From Nitrospinae bacterium RIFCSPLOWO2_12_FULL_45_22 (lineage in GTDB: Bacteria > 2-12-FULL-45-22), in assembly GCA_001803565.1 (NCBI GenBank), contig MHDQ01000181.1, forward strand, positions 1-13,135: a stretch of 13,135 nucleotides of DNA, written 5' to 3'. The notes below the pieces were generated by a model. That model worked only from the letters and a program-made list of their open reading frames with translations, did no database searches and had not been told where the DNA came from. Numbering within the stretch: position 1 is the stretch's first letter; every line of letters begins with the position of its first letter. The position numbers and the translations under genes are program-made. This document shows, piece by piece, positions 5,896 to 12,900 of this stretch.

Positions 5896-7551
5896 TTAAA
5901 ACTCGTACTTGACCTTGAATTCGACATAATTCCGATCGTTCAATGGCCCCCAGAGTAAGTCGTTCGGGTGGCCATAGAAATAGTGAAAGAGCACCGAGGC
6001 CGTGAGGTAGTTAGAGAAGGTATAGCTGGTCCCGAATGTATTTTGCGAGGTCATGCGGTTAAGGGGGGTGATCATATTGATCCAACTGATAGACCAGCGG
6101 TCTTCGGTAAAGGGAGCGCGCCAGGTTAGTGCCGGGAGGTAAATGGCGCTGATATTATTTGCGGGGCTGGCAGGCTGCGGTGCCGGTATCCCTCCATCCC
6201 GACCAAAGACATAGGTAAATGCCCAGTAGAGCAGGAAGCTAAAATCCTGCATGAAATAGCTCTCTACACCCCAGATATGTTTATACAGGGTCCGCTTACT
6301 ATAGCCATCATACTTATTCAGCAAGGGGTTAGTCAACCCCAGGGCTATAACACTCTCATTTAGATTCGGGAGATATTTGTTAAGCAGAAAATAATTCTCG
6401 AAGAACATGGCCCAGTTGCGCTTCAGGAACCAGAAGTTGGTATCCAGGGCAATACCGGTATAATGCACCCGGGTCGGCTTGGGCTCGACAAAGTAGCGCG
6501 GCGCACCCCCTACTATGCGGGAGGCCCGGCGGAAACCAGTAAGAGACTTATCCCAGACATAGGCATAGAGCAGGTGCCCGTTCCAGCGGCCGACATTAAA
6601 CCCAAGCCGGGTGATCCACTCATGGTCTTTGACATTCCAGGTGGGCATATCGGCCCGCATCCGGGTAGTCAGGGCCGCCGGGTTGATACCGATATCTGAG
6701 GGGCTCCCCGAAGGCCAGACATAGCCCGCAGGATAGGTGTAGTTCCTTTCGTAGTCAAAGTTCCAGATCAACTGAAAATAAACGTGTGACCCTAACTGTT
6801 TGGTGGCCGAGAGCATCCAGGTAGGGATATTGACATACTCATAGTCAGTCTGGGTAAGGCGGGGATTGGCAGCAGTGCCATACCTTAAGTCCACTGGGAA
6901 GAGGTCATCATGAACCTTGGTGTCTACCTTTGCCCAGATATGCTGCTGCTTGCCTAATTGGATGATCCAGCCCGGTGGGGTCCATTTGATATAGAACTCC
7001 CGCCAGATGCGCTTGGTATCGTTATAATACTCATCGGCTTCTTTTACGGCTGGGTAGAGGTTACGGCGGGCAGCACTGGTAGTAGCACCGAAGCTGTGCT
7101 TGAAGCTATGGTCCCAGTCATACAGGGCATTGTAGCGGAAATCCCAGATGCTGATAAACTCAAGGTTCGGTATAGCCGGTGGGACATAGCGGGCCTCCAG
7201 CTCCGTGAACCACTCGATCTTCTCCAGGTTATAGTTCCGCTTCCGGAGAGCACCGGCGGGCAGTCCTGGGTTAGAGTTATAGCGACCCGCCGCAGGTGGG
7301 TTGGGATTGCCCCGCATAGCCTTACCTCCACCTTCTCGTCCTCTGCCATTCAGGAACAACCCCGTATCATTCCAGATAATCCCCTTCAGGTAGAGGCCCG
7401 GGACACACTCTTCGACATTGTCCAGGGCATGGCCAAAGGGATCGAAATTACTCAGGTCAAACCATTTGCCCTCCTCCTGTGCCTGCGCCGTACCCAGGAA
7501 GAACATGCATAGGAGCAAGCACAAACTCAGAACACTCATCTTCGCTTTCAT
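5896..7551 (-). CDS. DUF1302 family outer-membrane beta-barrel (porin-like), copy 2
   Basis: Encodes 551 residues from ATG 7551. An in-frame ATG also exists at 7575, but its first codons would themselves form the ribosome-binding site AAAGGAGGG (7558-7566). Starting at 7551 places that site 6 bases upstream and makes the protein exactly the length of its paralogue, so 7551 is preferred. A signal peptide ends near TAQA (residue 24). The LGKQQHIW and FPVDLRYG motifs and the terminal KYEF are conserved. Against copy 1 I count about 68 differences in 551. Apart from the signal peptide they cluster at 248-258 and 361-390, whereas 80-128 and 285-319 are nearly unchanged, suggesting strong constraint or gene conversion. 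It carries an extra mature cysteine (Cys49, Ala in copy 1). Likely co-transcribed with the DUF1329 gene that follows and perhaps read from the cupredoxin-fold gene upstream. Confidence 0.9.
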   Translation of the reverse strand: MKAKMSVLSLCLLLCMFFLGTAQAQEEGKWFDLSNFDPFGHALDNVEECVPGLYLKGIIWNDTGLFLNGRGREGGGKAMRGNPNPPAAGRYNSNPGLPAGALRKRNYNLEKIEWFTELEARYVPPAIPNLEFISIWDFRYNALYDWDHSFKHSFGATTSAARRNLYPAVKEADEYYNDTKRIWREFYIKWTPPGWIIQLGKQQHIWAKVDTKVHDDLFPVDLRYGTAANPRLTQTDYEYVNIPTWMLSATKQLGSHVYFQLIWNFDYERNYTYPAGYVWPSGSPSDIGINPAALTTRMRADMPTWNVKDHEWITRLGFNVGRWNGHLLYAYVWDKSLTGFRRASRIVGGAPRYFVEPKPTRVHYTGIALDTNFWFLKRNWAMFFENYFLLNKYLPNLNESVIALGLTNPLLNKYDGYSKRTLYKHIWGVESYFMQDFSFLLYWAFTYVFGRDGGIPAPQPASPANNISAIYLPALTWRAPFTEDRWSISWINMITPLNRMTSQNTFGTSYTFSNYLTASVLFHYFYGHPNDLLWGPLNDRNYVEFKVKYEF

Positions 7552-7557
7552 AAGAAA

Positions 7558-7566
7558 CCCTCCTTT
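7558..7566 (-). promoter_or_regulatory. Ribosome-binding site fixing the DUF1302 copy 2 start
   Basis: On the minus strand this reads AAAGGAGGG, six bases before ATG 7551. The matching site AAAGGAGGG before the paralogue (3534-3542) supports the same start. It lies inside the longer alternative reading frame from 7575, which argues against that start. Confidence 0.8.
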
Positions 7567-7920
7567 CGTTACCATTTTCCACCTTAGATTGAACTAATTA
7601 GCTTTGTACGGCTAGCTCTCTCTCCTGCTACCATCGTTACCTCAGCATCAGGATTTTCGCTTGATCGAGCAGTGTTCGTTTGGCGCAATATAAACTATCT
7701 GGAATCAAAATATTCTCAACCCATAAATCATCACCTCCCCCTGCCTTTCTTATACCAGTTCATCATATTTAATAGCATTCAGCAATCAGCCGTCAGCTCT
7801 CAGCTTAACCCATTGGCAAGTAAAATTCTTTTTCCCCTCAGCATCTCATCCCTTACTCCTAACGCCTTAGGAAAAATCTTGCTGAGCGCTGATAGCTTAC
7901 AACTGAACCCTTACTAGATA
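7567..7920. other. Intergenic region between the cupredoxin-fold gene and DUF1302 copy 2
   Basis: No gene is supported; an 81-codon plus-strand frame here runs through repeats and is rejected. It holds a repeat element (7771-7900) and a block near 7716-7747 resembling the leader of the other DUF1302 gene. I found no convincing promoter or terminator, so pair 2 may depend partly on read-through from upstream. Confidence 0.6.
7771..7900. mobile_element. Degenerate GTAA-family element rich in heptads
   Basis: The left end AATAGCATTCAGC (7771-7783) and right end GCTGATAGCTTAC (7888-7900) are decayed versions of the GTAAGCGTTCAGC ends at 9453-9600. Four 7-base units TCAGCAA, TCAGCCG, TCAGCTC, TCAGCTT run from 7779 to 7806, and five more (CCTCAGC, ATCTCAT, CCCTTAC, TCCTAAC, GCCTTAG) from 7836 to 7870. 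No target duplication is visible. Confidence 0.5.
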
Positions 7921-8379
7921 TTATTCTACTGTGATAGTACCTTTGGTCTCTTTGCCGATGGGCGCCTGGGGCCGATAGACTAACTTGGCGGGTACGACCG
8001 TGTACTCAAAGGCACCTTTCTCGACAAAGCAGAGACTGGCCACGGCACCCGGTGGTATCCGGTCAGAATAGAACCCCCCTTCTGAAGGGTTGGCAATGAA
8101 ATGTACTGGGGATTTGCAGGCTACCTCTACCTGCTTACCGCTAAAGAAGATTTCTACATAATCACCCGTAGTGTTTACCCAGATCACGGTAGTACCGGCC
8201 TTTACCTTGGCTTCTTGGGGATAAATCCCAGCCTGCTCGATAATCCGTACCAGGAAAGTACCTAGTTCTTCCCCTTTGATCCGCTCCTTTTTGTCTTGCG
8301 CACCTAACGGCACCAACAAAAAAGTAATGCCAATAAATAGGGCTACGAAAAGGACACTACACTTTGAATATTTTAACAT
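7921..8379 (-). CDS. Secreted cupredoxin-fold protein without copper ligands
   Basis: Encodes 152 residues: signal peptide 1-27 (cleavage LGA/QD), then a small beta-rich domain. The pattern IYPQEAKVKAGTTVIWVN (52-69), followed by a strand, a Gly/Pro turn (GGFYSDRIPPGA) and a final strand ending GTITVE, is the plastocyanin/cupredoxin layout. The usual type-1 copper ligands are not visible: no His after the VIWVN strand and no Cys-x-His-x-Met loop near the C-terminus (the segment is FEYTVVPAKL). Cys88 and Cys117 remain and might form a disulfide. A binding or structural role is therefore likelier than electron transfer; this is inference. Start ATG 8379 has GGAGGGAGGG upstream. It begins 94 bases after the SUMF1-like gene with no clear terminator between, so the two are probably one unit. 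Alternative: another beta-sandwich family resembling cupredoxin. Confidence 0.7.
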   Translation of the reverse strand: MLKYSKCSVLFVALFIGITFLLVPLGAQDKKERIKGEELGTFLVRIIEQAGIYPQEAKVKAGTTVIWVNTTGDYVEIFFSGKQVEVACKSPVHFIANPSEGGFYSDRIPPGAVASLCFVEKGAFEYTVVPAKLVYRPQAPIGKETKGTITVE

Positions 8380-8473
8380 CTTCCCTCCCTCCTATAATAA
8401 TGGGTTAATAATAAACGGCATAAAGCCACCTACACCTCCTCTAAAACCTTAAGCCTCCTCATTTGTCTAGTCC

Positions 8474-9292
8474 TCAATCTTTAGCGCAGCGGAAGCCGAT
8501 ACCATTGCTTTTGGTGCCGGGTTCGGCCAGGACCCGGCTAAATGTTTGCGCATCTTTAGCATCACTGCTCCAGGCCCCACCCCGAACAATGAGCATCGTA
8601 TACCACAAATCCTGGCCATCACTGCCTTTTTCTCTGGGAGAATGCTGGTATTGGCGGTATTCCATACTGGTCCATTCCATGACATTGCCCGCCAGGTCAT
8701 ACACACCATAAGGGCTCTTGCCCGCCTCGTATTTCCCTACTGCATGGATGCTTTTTGCGCCGGCTTCCCAGGTATTGGTCTTAGTCTTATCAAATTCTTT
8801 ACCCCAGGGGAATTCCCGGGCATCAGCCCCCCGGGCGGCCTTTTCCCACTCCTCTTCGCCTGGTAATCGTTTCCCCGCCCAATTACAATAGGTCTTAGCA
8901 TCCCACCAGGCAACAAACGTTACCGGATAATCGTCTTCGCCCTCAGGATAAGCGCCGGTATGCTGCCAATGATCCGGTAGCCGGTACCTGGTCTCATCTA
9001 CAAATTTCTTGTATTGCCTATTAGTCACCTCATATTTATCCAGGTAAAACCCCTTCAAGTATACCACCCGCTTTTTTCTCGGTTCTTGGAATTTAGTAGC
9101 ATAGCCATAGGGATTTCTTAAGATACGGAACTCTTCATTATCGGTACCCATGATAAATTTTCCACCGGCTATATAGACCATATCGCTGGTAGCAGATGTA
9201 TCCCCGGCCAGGGAGTACCTCAGCAACCAGTAGGAAAGGGCTGGCACCAGCAAAACAAATAGAGCTATAAGGATTAACTTTTTGCTGGACAT
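8474..9292 (-). CDS. Membrane-anchored SUMF1/FGE-fold protein, non-catalytic
   Basis: Encodes 272 residues from ATG 9292. An N-terminal hydrophobic segment (about 5-22) anchors a periplasmic domain with the SUMF1 (formylglycine-generating-enzyme-like) signature: GGKFIMGTD (43-51), DKYEVTN (85-91), YPVTFVAWWDAKTYCNW (122-138), YDLAGNVMEW (198-207), VRGGAW (236-241) and GFRC (266-269). In true FGE a cysteine pair follows the RGG-S/A-W motif; here it reads SSDAKDAQTFSR, so both catalytic cysteines are missing and sulfatase activation is unlikely. Such SUMF1-fold proteins often serve as binding or complex subunits (NirV-, GldK-like). A TTG at 9319 could extend the frame by 9 codons, but the promoter at 9332-9360 would start transcription near 9325, leaving no room for a ribosome site; GAGGGG (9306-9311) serves ATG 9292, although its 13-base spacing is long. 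Likely co-transcribed with the cupredoxin-fold gene. Confidence 0.85.
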   Translation of the reverse strand: MSSKKLILIALFVLLVPALSYWLLRYSLAGDTSATSDMVYIAGGKFIMGTDNEEFRILRNPYGYATKFQEPRKKRVVYLKGFYLDKYEVTNRQYKKFVDETRYRLPDHWQHTGAYPEGEDDYPVTFVAWWDAKTYCNWAGKRLPGEEEWEKAARGADAREFPWGKEFDKTKTNTWEAGAKSIHAVGKYEAGKSPYGVYDLAGNVMEWTSMEYRQYQHSPREKGSDGQDLWYTMLIVRGGAWSSDAKDAQTFSRVLAEPGTKSNGIGFRCAKD

Positions 9293-9331
9293 CTTTATCT
9301 CAGGTCCCCTCAATGACAAATTTTACGGCTT

Positions 9332-9360
9332 ACTGTAGACCAGAATAAAAGAAATGTCAA
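9332..9360 (-). promoter_or_regulatory. Sigma70-type promoter for SUMF1-like and cupredoxin-fold genes
   Basis: On the minus strand TTGACA (9360-9355), a 17-base spacer, then TACAGT (9337-9332). A run of T/A (AATTTTTTTTTG) lies directly upstream, as in an UP element. The predicted start of transcription near 9325 leaves a leader of about 33 bases before ATG 9292. Confidence 0.65.
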
Positions 9361-9452
9361 CAAAAAAAAATTAAAAATTATTTTCGCTCATAGCCGATTA
9401 CAGACCTCTCCAGGCAAATAAGGAATTGCAAATAGCTTGACTTTGTCACATT

Positions 9453-9600
9453 GTAAGCGTTCAGCCGTCAGCAATCAGTGGTCAGCAAGGCAAATAAAAA
9501 CAACAGCTTATATACAAAACCTTAGCTTGGGAATTATAGACTGTTCTCTTGTGTCATATTGGTTTTGCTGAAAGCTGACGGCTAATAGCTGAACGCTTAC
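9453..9600. mobile_element. IS66-type MITE with perfect 8-bp target duplication
   Basis: Perfect 13-bp terminal inverted repeats (GTAAGCGTTCAGC at 9453-9465; complement at 9588-9600) enclose a 148-base element with no gene. It is flanked on both sides by GTCACATT (9445-9452 and 9601-9608). Inside each end are 7-base units: TCAGCCG, TCAGCAA, TCAGTGG, TCAGCAA on the left (9461-9488) and a matching reversed set on the right. GTAA ends with 8-bp duplications are characteristic of IS66-family transposition; no transposase is present, so it would be moved in trans. Confidence 0.8.
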
Positions 9601-9606
9601 GTCACA

Positions 9607-9633
9607 TTTATAGCAAACTGATTAGCTTGACAA
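9607..9633 (-). promoter_or_regulatory. Possible extended -10 promoter beside the MITE
   Basis: On the minus strand TTGTCA (9633-9628), a 15-base spacer and TGC-TATAAA (-10 at 9612-9607). The short spacer makes it weak. Transcription would begin at or inside the MITE end. Confidence 0.25.
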
Positions 9634-9652
9634 TGTCAGGCGACTAACAATC

Positions 9653-12502
9653 TTATTTCGTAGGGGCCAGGTTAGGGTTCAGGCGGAGGGCCTGCTGGTA
9701 TGCCTGAGCGGCTTCCTGTCTCCAGCCTTTAGCAAAAAAGGCATCTGCCAACAAATAGTATACTTCAGCCAGATCAGGCTGTAGCTCCAGGATAGATTTG
9801 TATAAGGCGATAGCCTCATCGGGCATCCCCTTAGCTAGATGCTCCTCACCCCAGCTAAGGGCCAGGTCAGTTAAGGCATAACCTGCTTCGGCATCCATAG
9901 GATTAAGGCTGAGGCCCTTTTTTAGTTCTTGTAAGGCAAGATTCCCCTGGCCAGCCAGCATGGCCCGAATTCCATTGGCAATGTATAACCTGGCCTGATA
10001 GACCCCCCTGAGGGCCTTTTCTCGTCCCTCTCGATCTGCGCCCCAATTATGTATTAGAGGCAGGATGGGCTTTCGGTGCGGTGCGAGCCCTTCCAGGAGC
10101 TTATCGGTCTGGATGGGCCGATACAGGTCTTGCGAGGCGCGGTATTCGATCAGATTATTATTGTCAGTATGGATAGGGGCATCATGGGCATATAAGGCCG
10201 CTTCTGTGCCATCCATCACAAAAATCCCTAAGATATTATACATATTAGCTTTACCAATCCGGGCCAGATCAGCCTGGACTTTGGCCTGGGCCAGGCTATG
10301 CTCCAGCCGCGGGAGGTCTATCTTTAGGGCCTGCTGGCTGCCTATGAGGAGATAATCACCACCAGTAGAGATTTCCCAGAGGGAAGAGTAGGGGAAGGCC
10401 TGGCTAAAGGTCTTGAGGAGGGAGCGGAAGCTCCTGGCTGAGAGGTTATATGCCTGCACCCATTGGCAGATAAGGCCATTATCGTTTAACCTTTTCTTTA
10501 CTAACGTATAATAATCCCGGGAGAAAAGGCTCCCCATCCCTGCAATCCAGAGGTTGGAGGGTTCTGAGATGATTACATCGTACCTTTTTTCCCTTAGCAG
10601 GAGGTGATTGCGGCCATCACCTATTATGAGGTTGAGGCGGGGGTCGGCTAAGGCATTATGGGTAAAATTTTGAAAGAACCTGGCCGCCTCTACTACTTCC
10701 GGCGATATCTCCACGGTATCAATCTCTTTAACCGGGTACTGCTCGATAGAACCCAGGGTAAGACCGCTACCCAGGCCAATCAGCAGGACCTGTGCCGGGT
10801 GGGGATGAAATAGCAAGGGTAAGTGGGCAGTTAGAATCTGAGTGGGCATATCCCGGTGCCGGGTGGAGGCATCTACTTTGCCATTGATCTGGAGGGTAAG
10901 GGCCCGGTCAATAGCTCGCTCATATACCGAGACCGTGGCACTGACGCCTTCTTTGTGATAGAGGATATTCCCTTGAGATTCCATAACATCTTTGACCCCA
11001 ATGGCATTATTGCCCGGGATAGGTTGATATATCTGATAATAGATATAGGGGCCGCTATTTAGAATATACCGGTTCCACTGGGGGGTATACCAGAGCAATA
11101 GGGGGGTCAGGATCAGACCAAAACCTAACCTTACCGCCTTTCCCAAACTATAGTAACCGGGGTTTATCAGGATAATCAATAACCCCGGTAAGATATTCAT
11201 TAGGGCGGCGGCGATAATAGTCTTCTGGAGTCCTAACCATGGTATCAGGATAAAGCCACCACAAAAGGCCCCCAGGATAGACCCCAGGGTATTGATAGCA
11301 TAGACCCTCCCTATGGAAGGGGTGACTTTTTCCAGGCTCTGGGTATATATCTTGGTTATTAAAGGGAAAGTTATACCTATGAGGAAGGTAGGTATTAGGA
11401 TCAGTAGGAATATAAAGCTAAATTCGATCCCCTGGAGGAGATAGAAACTCTGACCATAATTTTGCAGCACTTTTACTATGAAGATAGACAATTGCTGGAA
11501 GAGGGGGATCAGCAACAGGGCGGCGAACCCAATAGCTAACTGGAGCTGACCAAACAGACCCAGCAGGTCTGCCCGCTTATCCAGGTAGCGGGCCAGGAAG
11601 AGGCTGCCCAGGGCTAAGCCAGTAATAAAGGCGGTCAATATAAGGGTGAAGGCATAATGGGAAGAGCCAATAGCTAAAGATAATACCCTGGTCCAGGCCA
11701 CCTGGTAGGTCATAGAAGCAAAACCTGAAGCAGCTAAAGACCATACCGCTATCTCAGCTAAGATATAAGGGAGGGGTTTAGGGCCAACCAGTTGGGCCTT
11801 GGTTTTGGCTTTAACCCCAGCCCGGGGTAAGGATTTAGGTGGCAGTAGAGGCGAAGGTGCAAGGGCCGGGGGGCTGCGGCGGGCTAGCAGAATGACTGCG
11901 GTGGCAATAGCCAGATTAATAAAGGCCGCCAGATATATAGTAGACCTCATCCCTAAATAAGGGAGCAGGATAAACCCACTAAGTGCAGAACCTAAAGCCG
12001 CACCAAAGGTATTCAGGGAATAAATCTTGCCAATGCTCCAGCCCAGATGGGGAAACTGGTCAACAAAATATTTGCTTAAGACCGGTAAAGTAGCGCCCAT
12101 AAGGGCAGTGGGGATCAGCAGGATAAGGCTGCAGATGGAGAAGCGGAGCAGGCTGAAGAGATAGAAGGAGGTAGTCAACTCATTATATATAAGCTGATAA
12201 AGAGGGATCACGAGCTGCAGTAACCCGGGTATTAATAGGCAATAGAGACCGATTCCCCCTTCTAAAATCCCGTAAACCTTTACGGGATGAAAAGACCTGG
12301 TCATGAGCCGGCCAGCGCCATAACTGCCAATAGCTAAGCCAGCCATAAAGGCAGTTAAGACCGTGGTGACGGAGAATACCGTGTTACCGATAACCAGGGT
12401 CAGGAGCCGGGTCCAGACCACCTCATAAATCAGGCCACAAGCCCCGGATAAAAAGAAAAATACCAGGATCAGCCCCTTATACTCTCTATCCCTTTGCGTC
12501 AT
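9653..12502 (-). CDS. Fused multi-TM / spermidine-synthase-like protein with TPR tail
   Basis: Encodes 949 residues in three parts. Residues 10-205 and 245-445 are two homologous membrane halves of about six helices each: SGACGLIYEVVWTRLL (19-34) matches SGFASMTYQVAWTRVL (259-274), and IPTALMGATLP (130-140) matches IPTFLIGITFP (370-380); a Pro/Lys-rich linker (207-245) joins them. Residues 510-725 form a spermidine-synthase-like Rossmann domain: GLGSG (576-580), DTVEIS (595-600), IGDGR (627-631). Where aminopropyltransferases have the catalytic Asp (D-x-T-D-P region) this reads IISEPSN, so polyamine synthesis is doubtful. Residues about 845-949 are TPR-like (SLNPMDAEAGYAL, ELQPDLAEVYYLLADAF, LRLNPNL). 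Known of the family: fused membrane/spermidine-synthase proteins are widespread and functionally undefined. Start ATG 12502 lacks a clear ribosome site, but the N-terminus matches the family's usual beginning. Confidence 0.88.
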   Translation of the reverse strand: MTQRDREYKGLILVFFFLSGACGLIYEVVWTRLLTLVIGNTVFSVTTVLTAFMAGLAIGSYGAGRLMTRSFHPVKVYGILEGGIGLYCLLIPGLLQLVIPLYQLIYNELTTSFYLFSLLRFSICSLILLIPTALMGATLPVLSKYFVDQFPHLGWSIGKIYSLNTFGAALGSALSGFILLPYLGMRSTIYLAAFINLAIATAVILLARRSPPALAPSPLLPPKSLPRAGVKAKTKAQLVGPKPLPYILAEIAVWSLAASGFASMTYQVAWTRVLSLAIGSSHYAFTLILTAFITGLALGSLFLARYLDKRADLLGLFGQLQLAIGFAALLLIPLFQQLSIFIVKVLQNYGQSFYLLQGIEFSFIFLLILIPTFLIGITFPLITKIYTQSLEKVTPSIGRVYAINTLGSILGAFCGGFILIPWLGLQKTIIAAALMNILPGLLIILINPGYYSLGKAVRLGFGLILTPLLLWYTPQWNRYILNSGPYIYYQIYQPIPGNNAIGVKDVMESQGNILYHKEGVSATVSVYERAIDRALTLQINGKVDASTRHRDMPTQILTAHLPLLFHPHPAQVLLIGLGSGLTLGSIEQYPVKEIDTVEISPEVVEAARFFQNFTHNALADPRLNLIIGDGRNHLLLREKRYDVIISEPSNLWIAGMGSLFSRDYYTLVKKRLNDNGLICQWVQAYNLSARSFRSLLKTFSQAFPYSSLWEISTGGDYLLIGSQQALKIDLPRLEHSLAQAKVQADLARIGKANMYNILGIFVMDGTEAALYAHDAPIHTDNNNLIEYRASQDLYRPIQTDKLLEGLAPHRKPILPLIHNWGADREGREKALRGVYQARLYIANGIRAMLAGQGNLALQELKKGLSLNPMDAEAGYALTDLALSWGEEHLAKGMPDEAIALYKSILELQPDLAEVYYLLADAFFAKGWRQEAAQAYQQALRLNPNLAPTK

Positions 12503-12522
12503 AAGTTAACCGAAATGGTCAC

Positions 12523-12665
12523 GTAACAGTTCACGGGGGTCAGGGATCGGTTGTCAGGCAATCTTTTCCTCAAAGACATCTTTCGCGCAATCTCCAGATA
12601 TTGATGACCATTCAAAATTTAAAGTATTCCCTGAGCCCTGTGAACTGAACCCCGTGAACTGTTAC
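12523..12665. mobile_element. GTAA-ended MITE-like element with 16-bp inverted repeats
   Basis: Perfect 16-bp terminal inverted repeats (GTAACAGTTCACGGGG at 12523-12538; complement at 12650-12665) around 111 bases. The flanks ATGGTCAC and AATGTAAC agree at only 5 of 8 positions, so any target duplication is decayed or absent. Inserted only 20 bases upstream of the 949-residue gene's start codon, which may explain its missing ribosome site. Confidence 0.6.
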
Positions 12666-12679
12666 AATGTAACTATCCA

Positions 12680-12750
12680 GCCACAGAGTCACACAGGATG
12701 AATCTTTTCGATCATCTGTCTTCTTCTCTGTGCCTTTGTGTCTCGGTGGC
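12680..12750. repeat. CACAGAG-type inverted repeat
   Basis: GCCACAGAGTCACACAG (12680-12696) and the reverse complement of 12734-12750 (GCCACCGAGACACAAAG) match at 14 of 17 positions. Related in sequence to the 1587-1711 element. GTAACTATCC just left (12669-12678) may be a further GTAA end whose partner is lost. Confidence 0.5.
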
Positions 12751-12774
12751 AAATTAATAACTATTATGCTGAGG

Positions 12775-12803
12775 AATATAGCAAAGGATCAGATTGAGGT
12801 CAA
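12775..12803 (-). promoter_or_regulatory. Promoter of the 949-residue membrane protein gene
   Basis: On the minus strand TTGACC (12803-12798), a 17-base spacer, then TATATT (12780-12775), preceded by TGC to give an extended -10. The leader would be about 265 bases and includes both repeat elements between it and the start codon. Confidence 0.6.
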
Positions 12804-12900
12804 GCCAGGATAAACCTGGACGTACAGGTTAACCGTTAGTGGACGTAGAGACAGATTAAATAGCGGGACTGATGCCCTTATATGCGGACGGAAAATAAGC

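Larger units (their letters stand above)
9320..9652. other. Intergenic region upstream of the SUMF1-like gene
   Basis: No gene is supported. It contains the promoter of the SUMF1-like gene (9332-9360), an A-rich tract (9361-9380), a complete MITE with direct repeats (9445-9608) and a possible extended -10 promoter (9607-9633). No clear terminator follows the 949-residue gene; the MITE arms could fold but lack a T-run. Confidence 0.65.

Noticed and set aside
7552-7575. Eight-codon N-terminal extension of DUF1302 copy 2 from ATG 7575
   Set aside because: Those codons contain the ribosome-binding site for ATG 7551, and the paralogue has no such extension.
7779-7870. Possible CRISPR-like array from regularly spaced repeats
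   Set aside because: Units are only 7 bases, contiguous and degenerate, with no spacers and no cas genes.
7672-7917. Plus-strand 81-codon frame
   Set aside because: Translates the heptad-rich repeat element 7771-7900; no initiation signal.
9293-9319. Nine-codon extension of the SUMF1-like protein from TTG 9319
   Set aside because: Predicted transcription starts near 9325, leaving no space for a ribosome site; ATG 9292 gives a normal membrane anchor.
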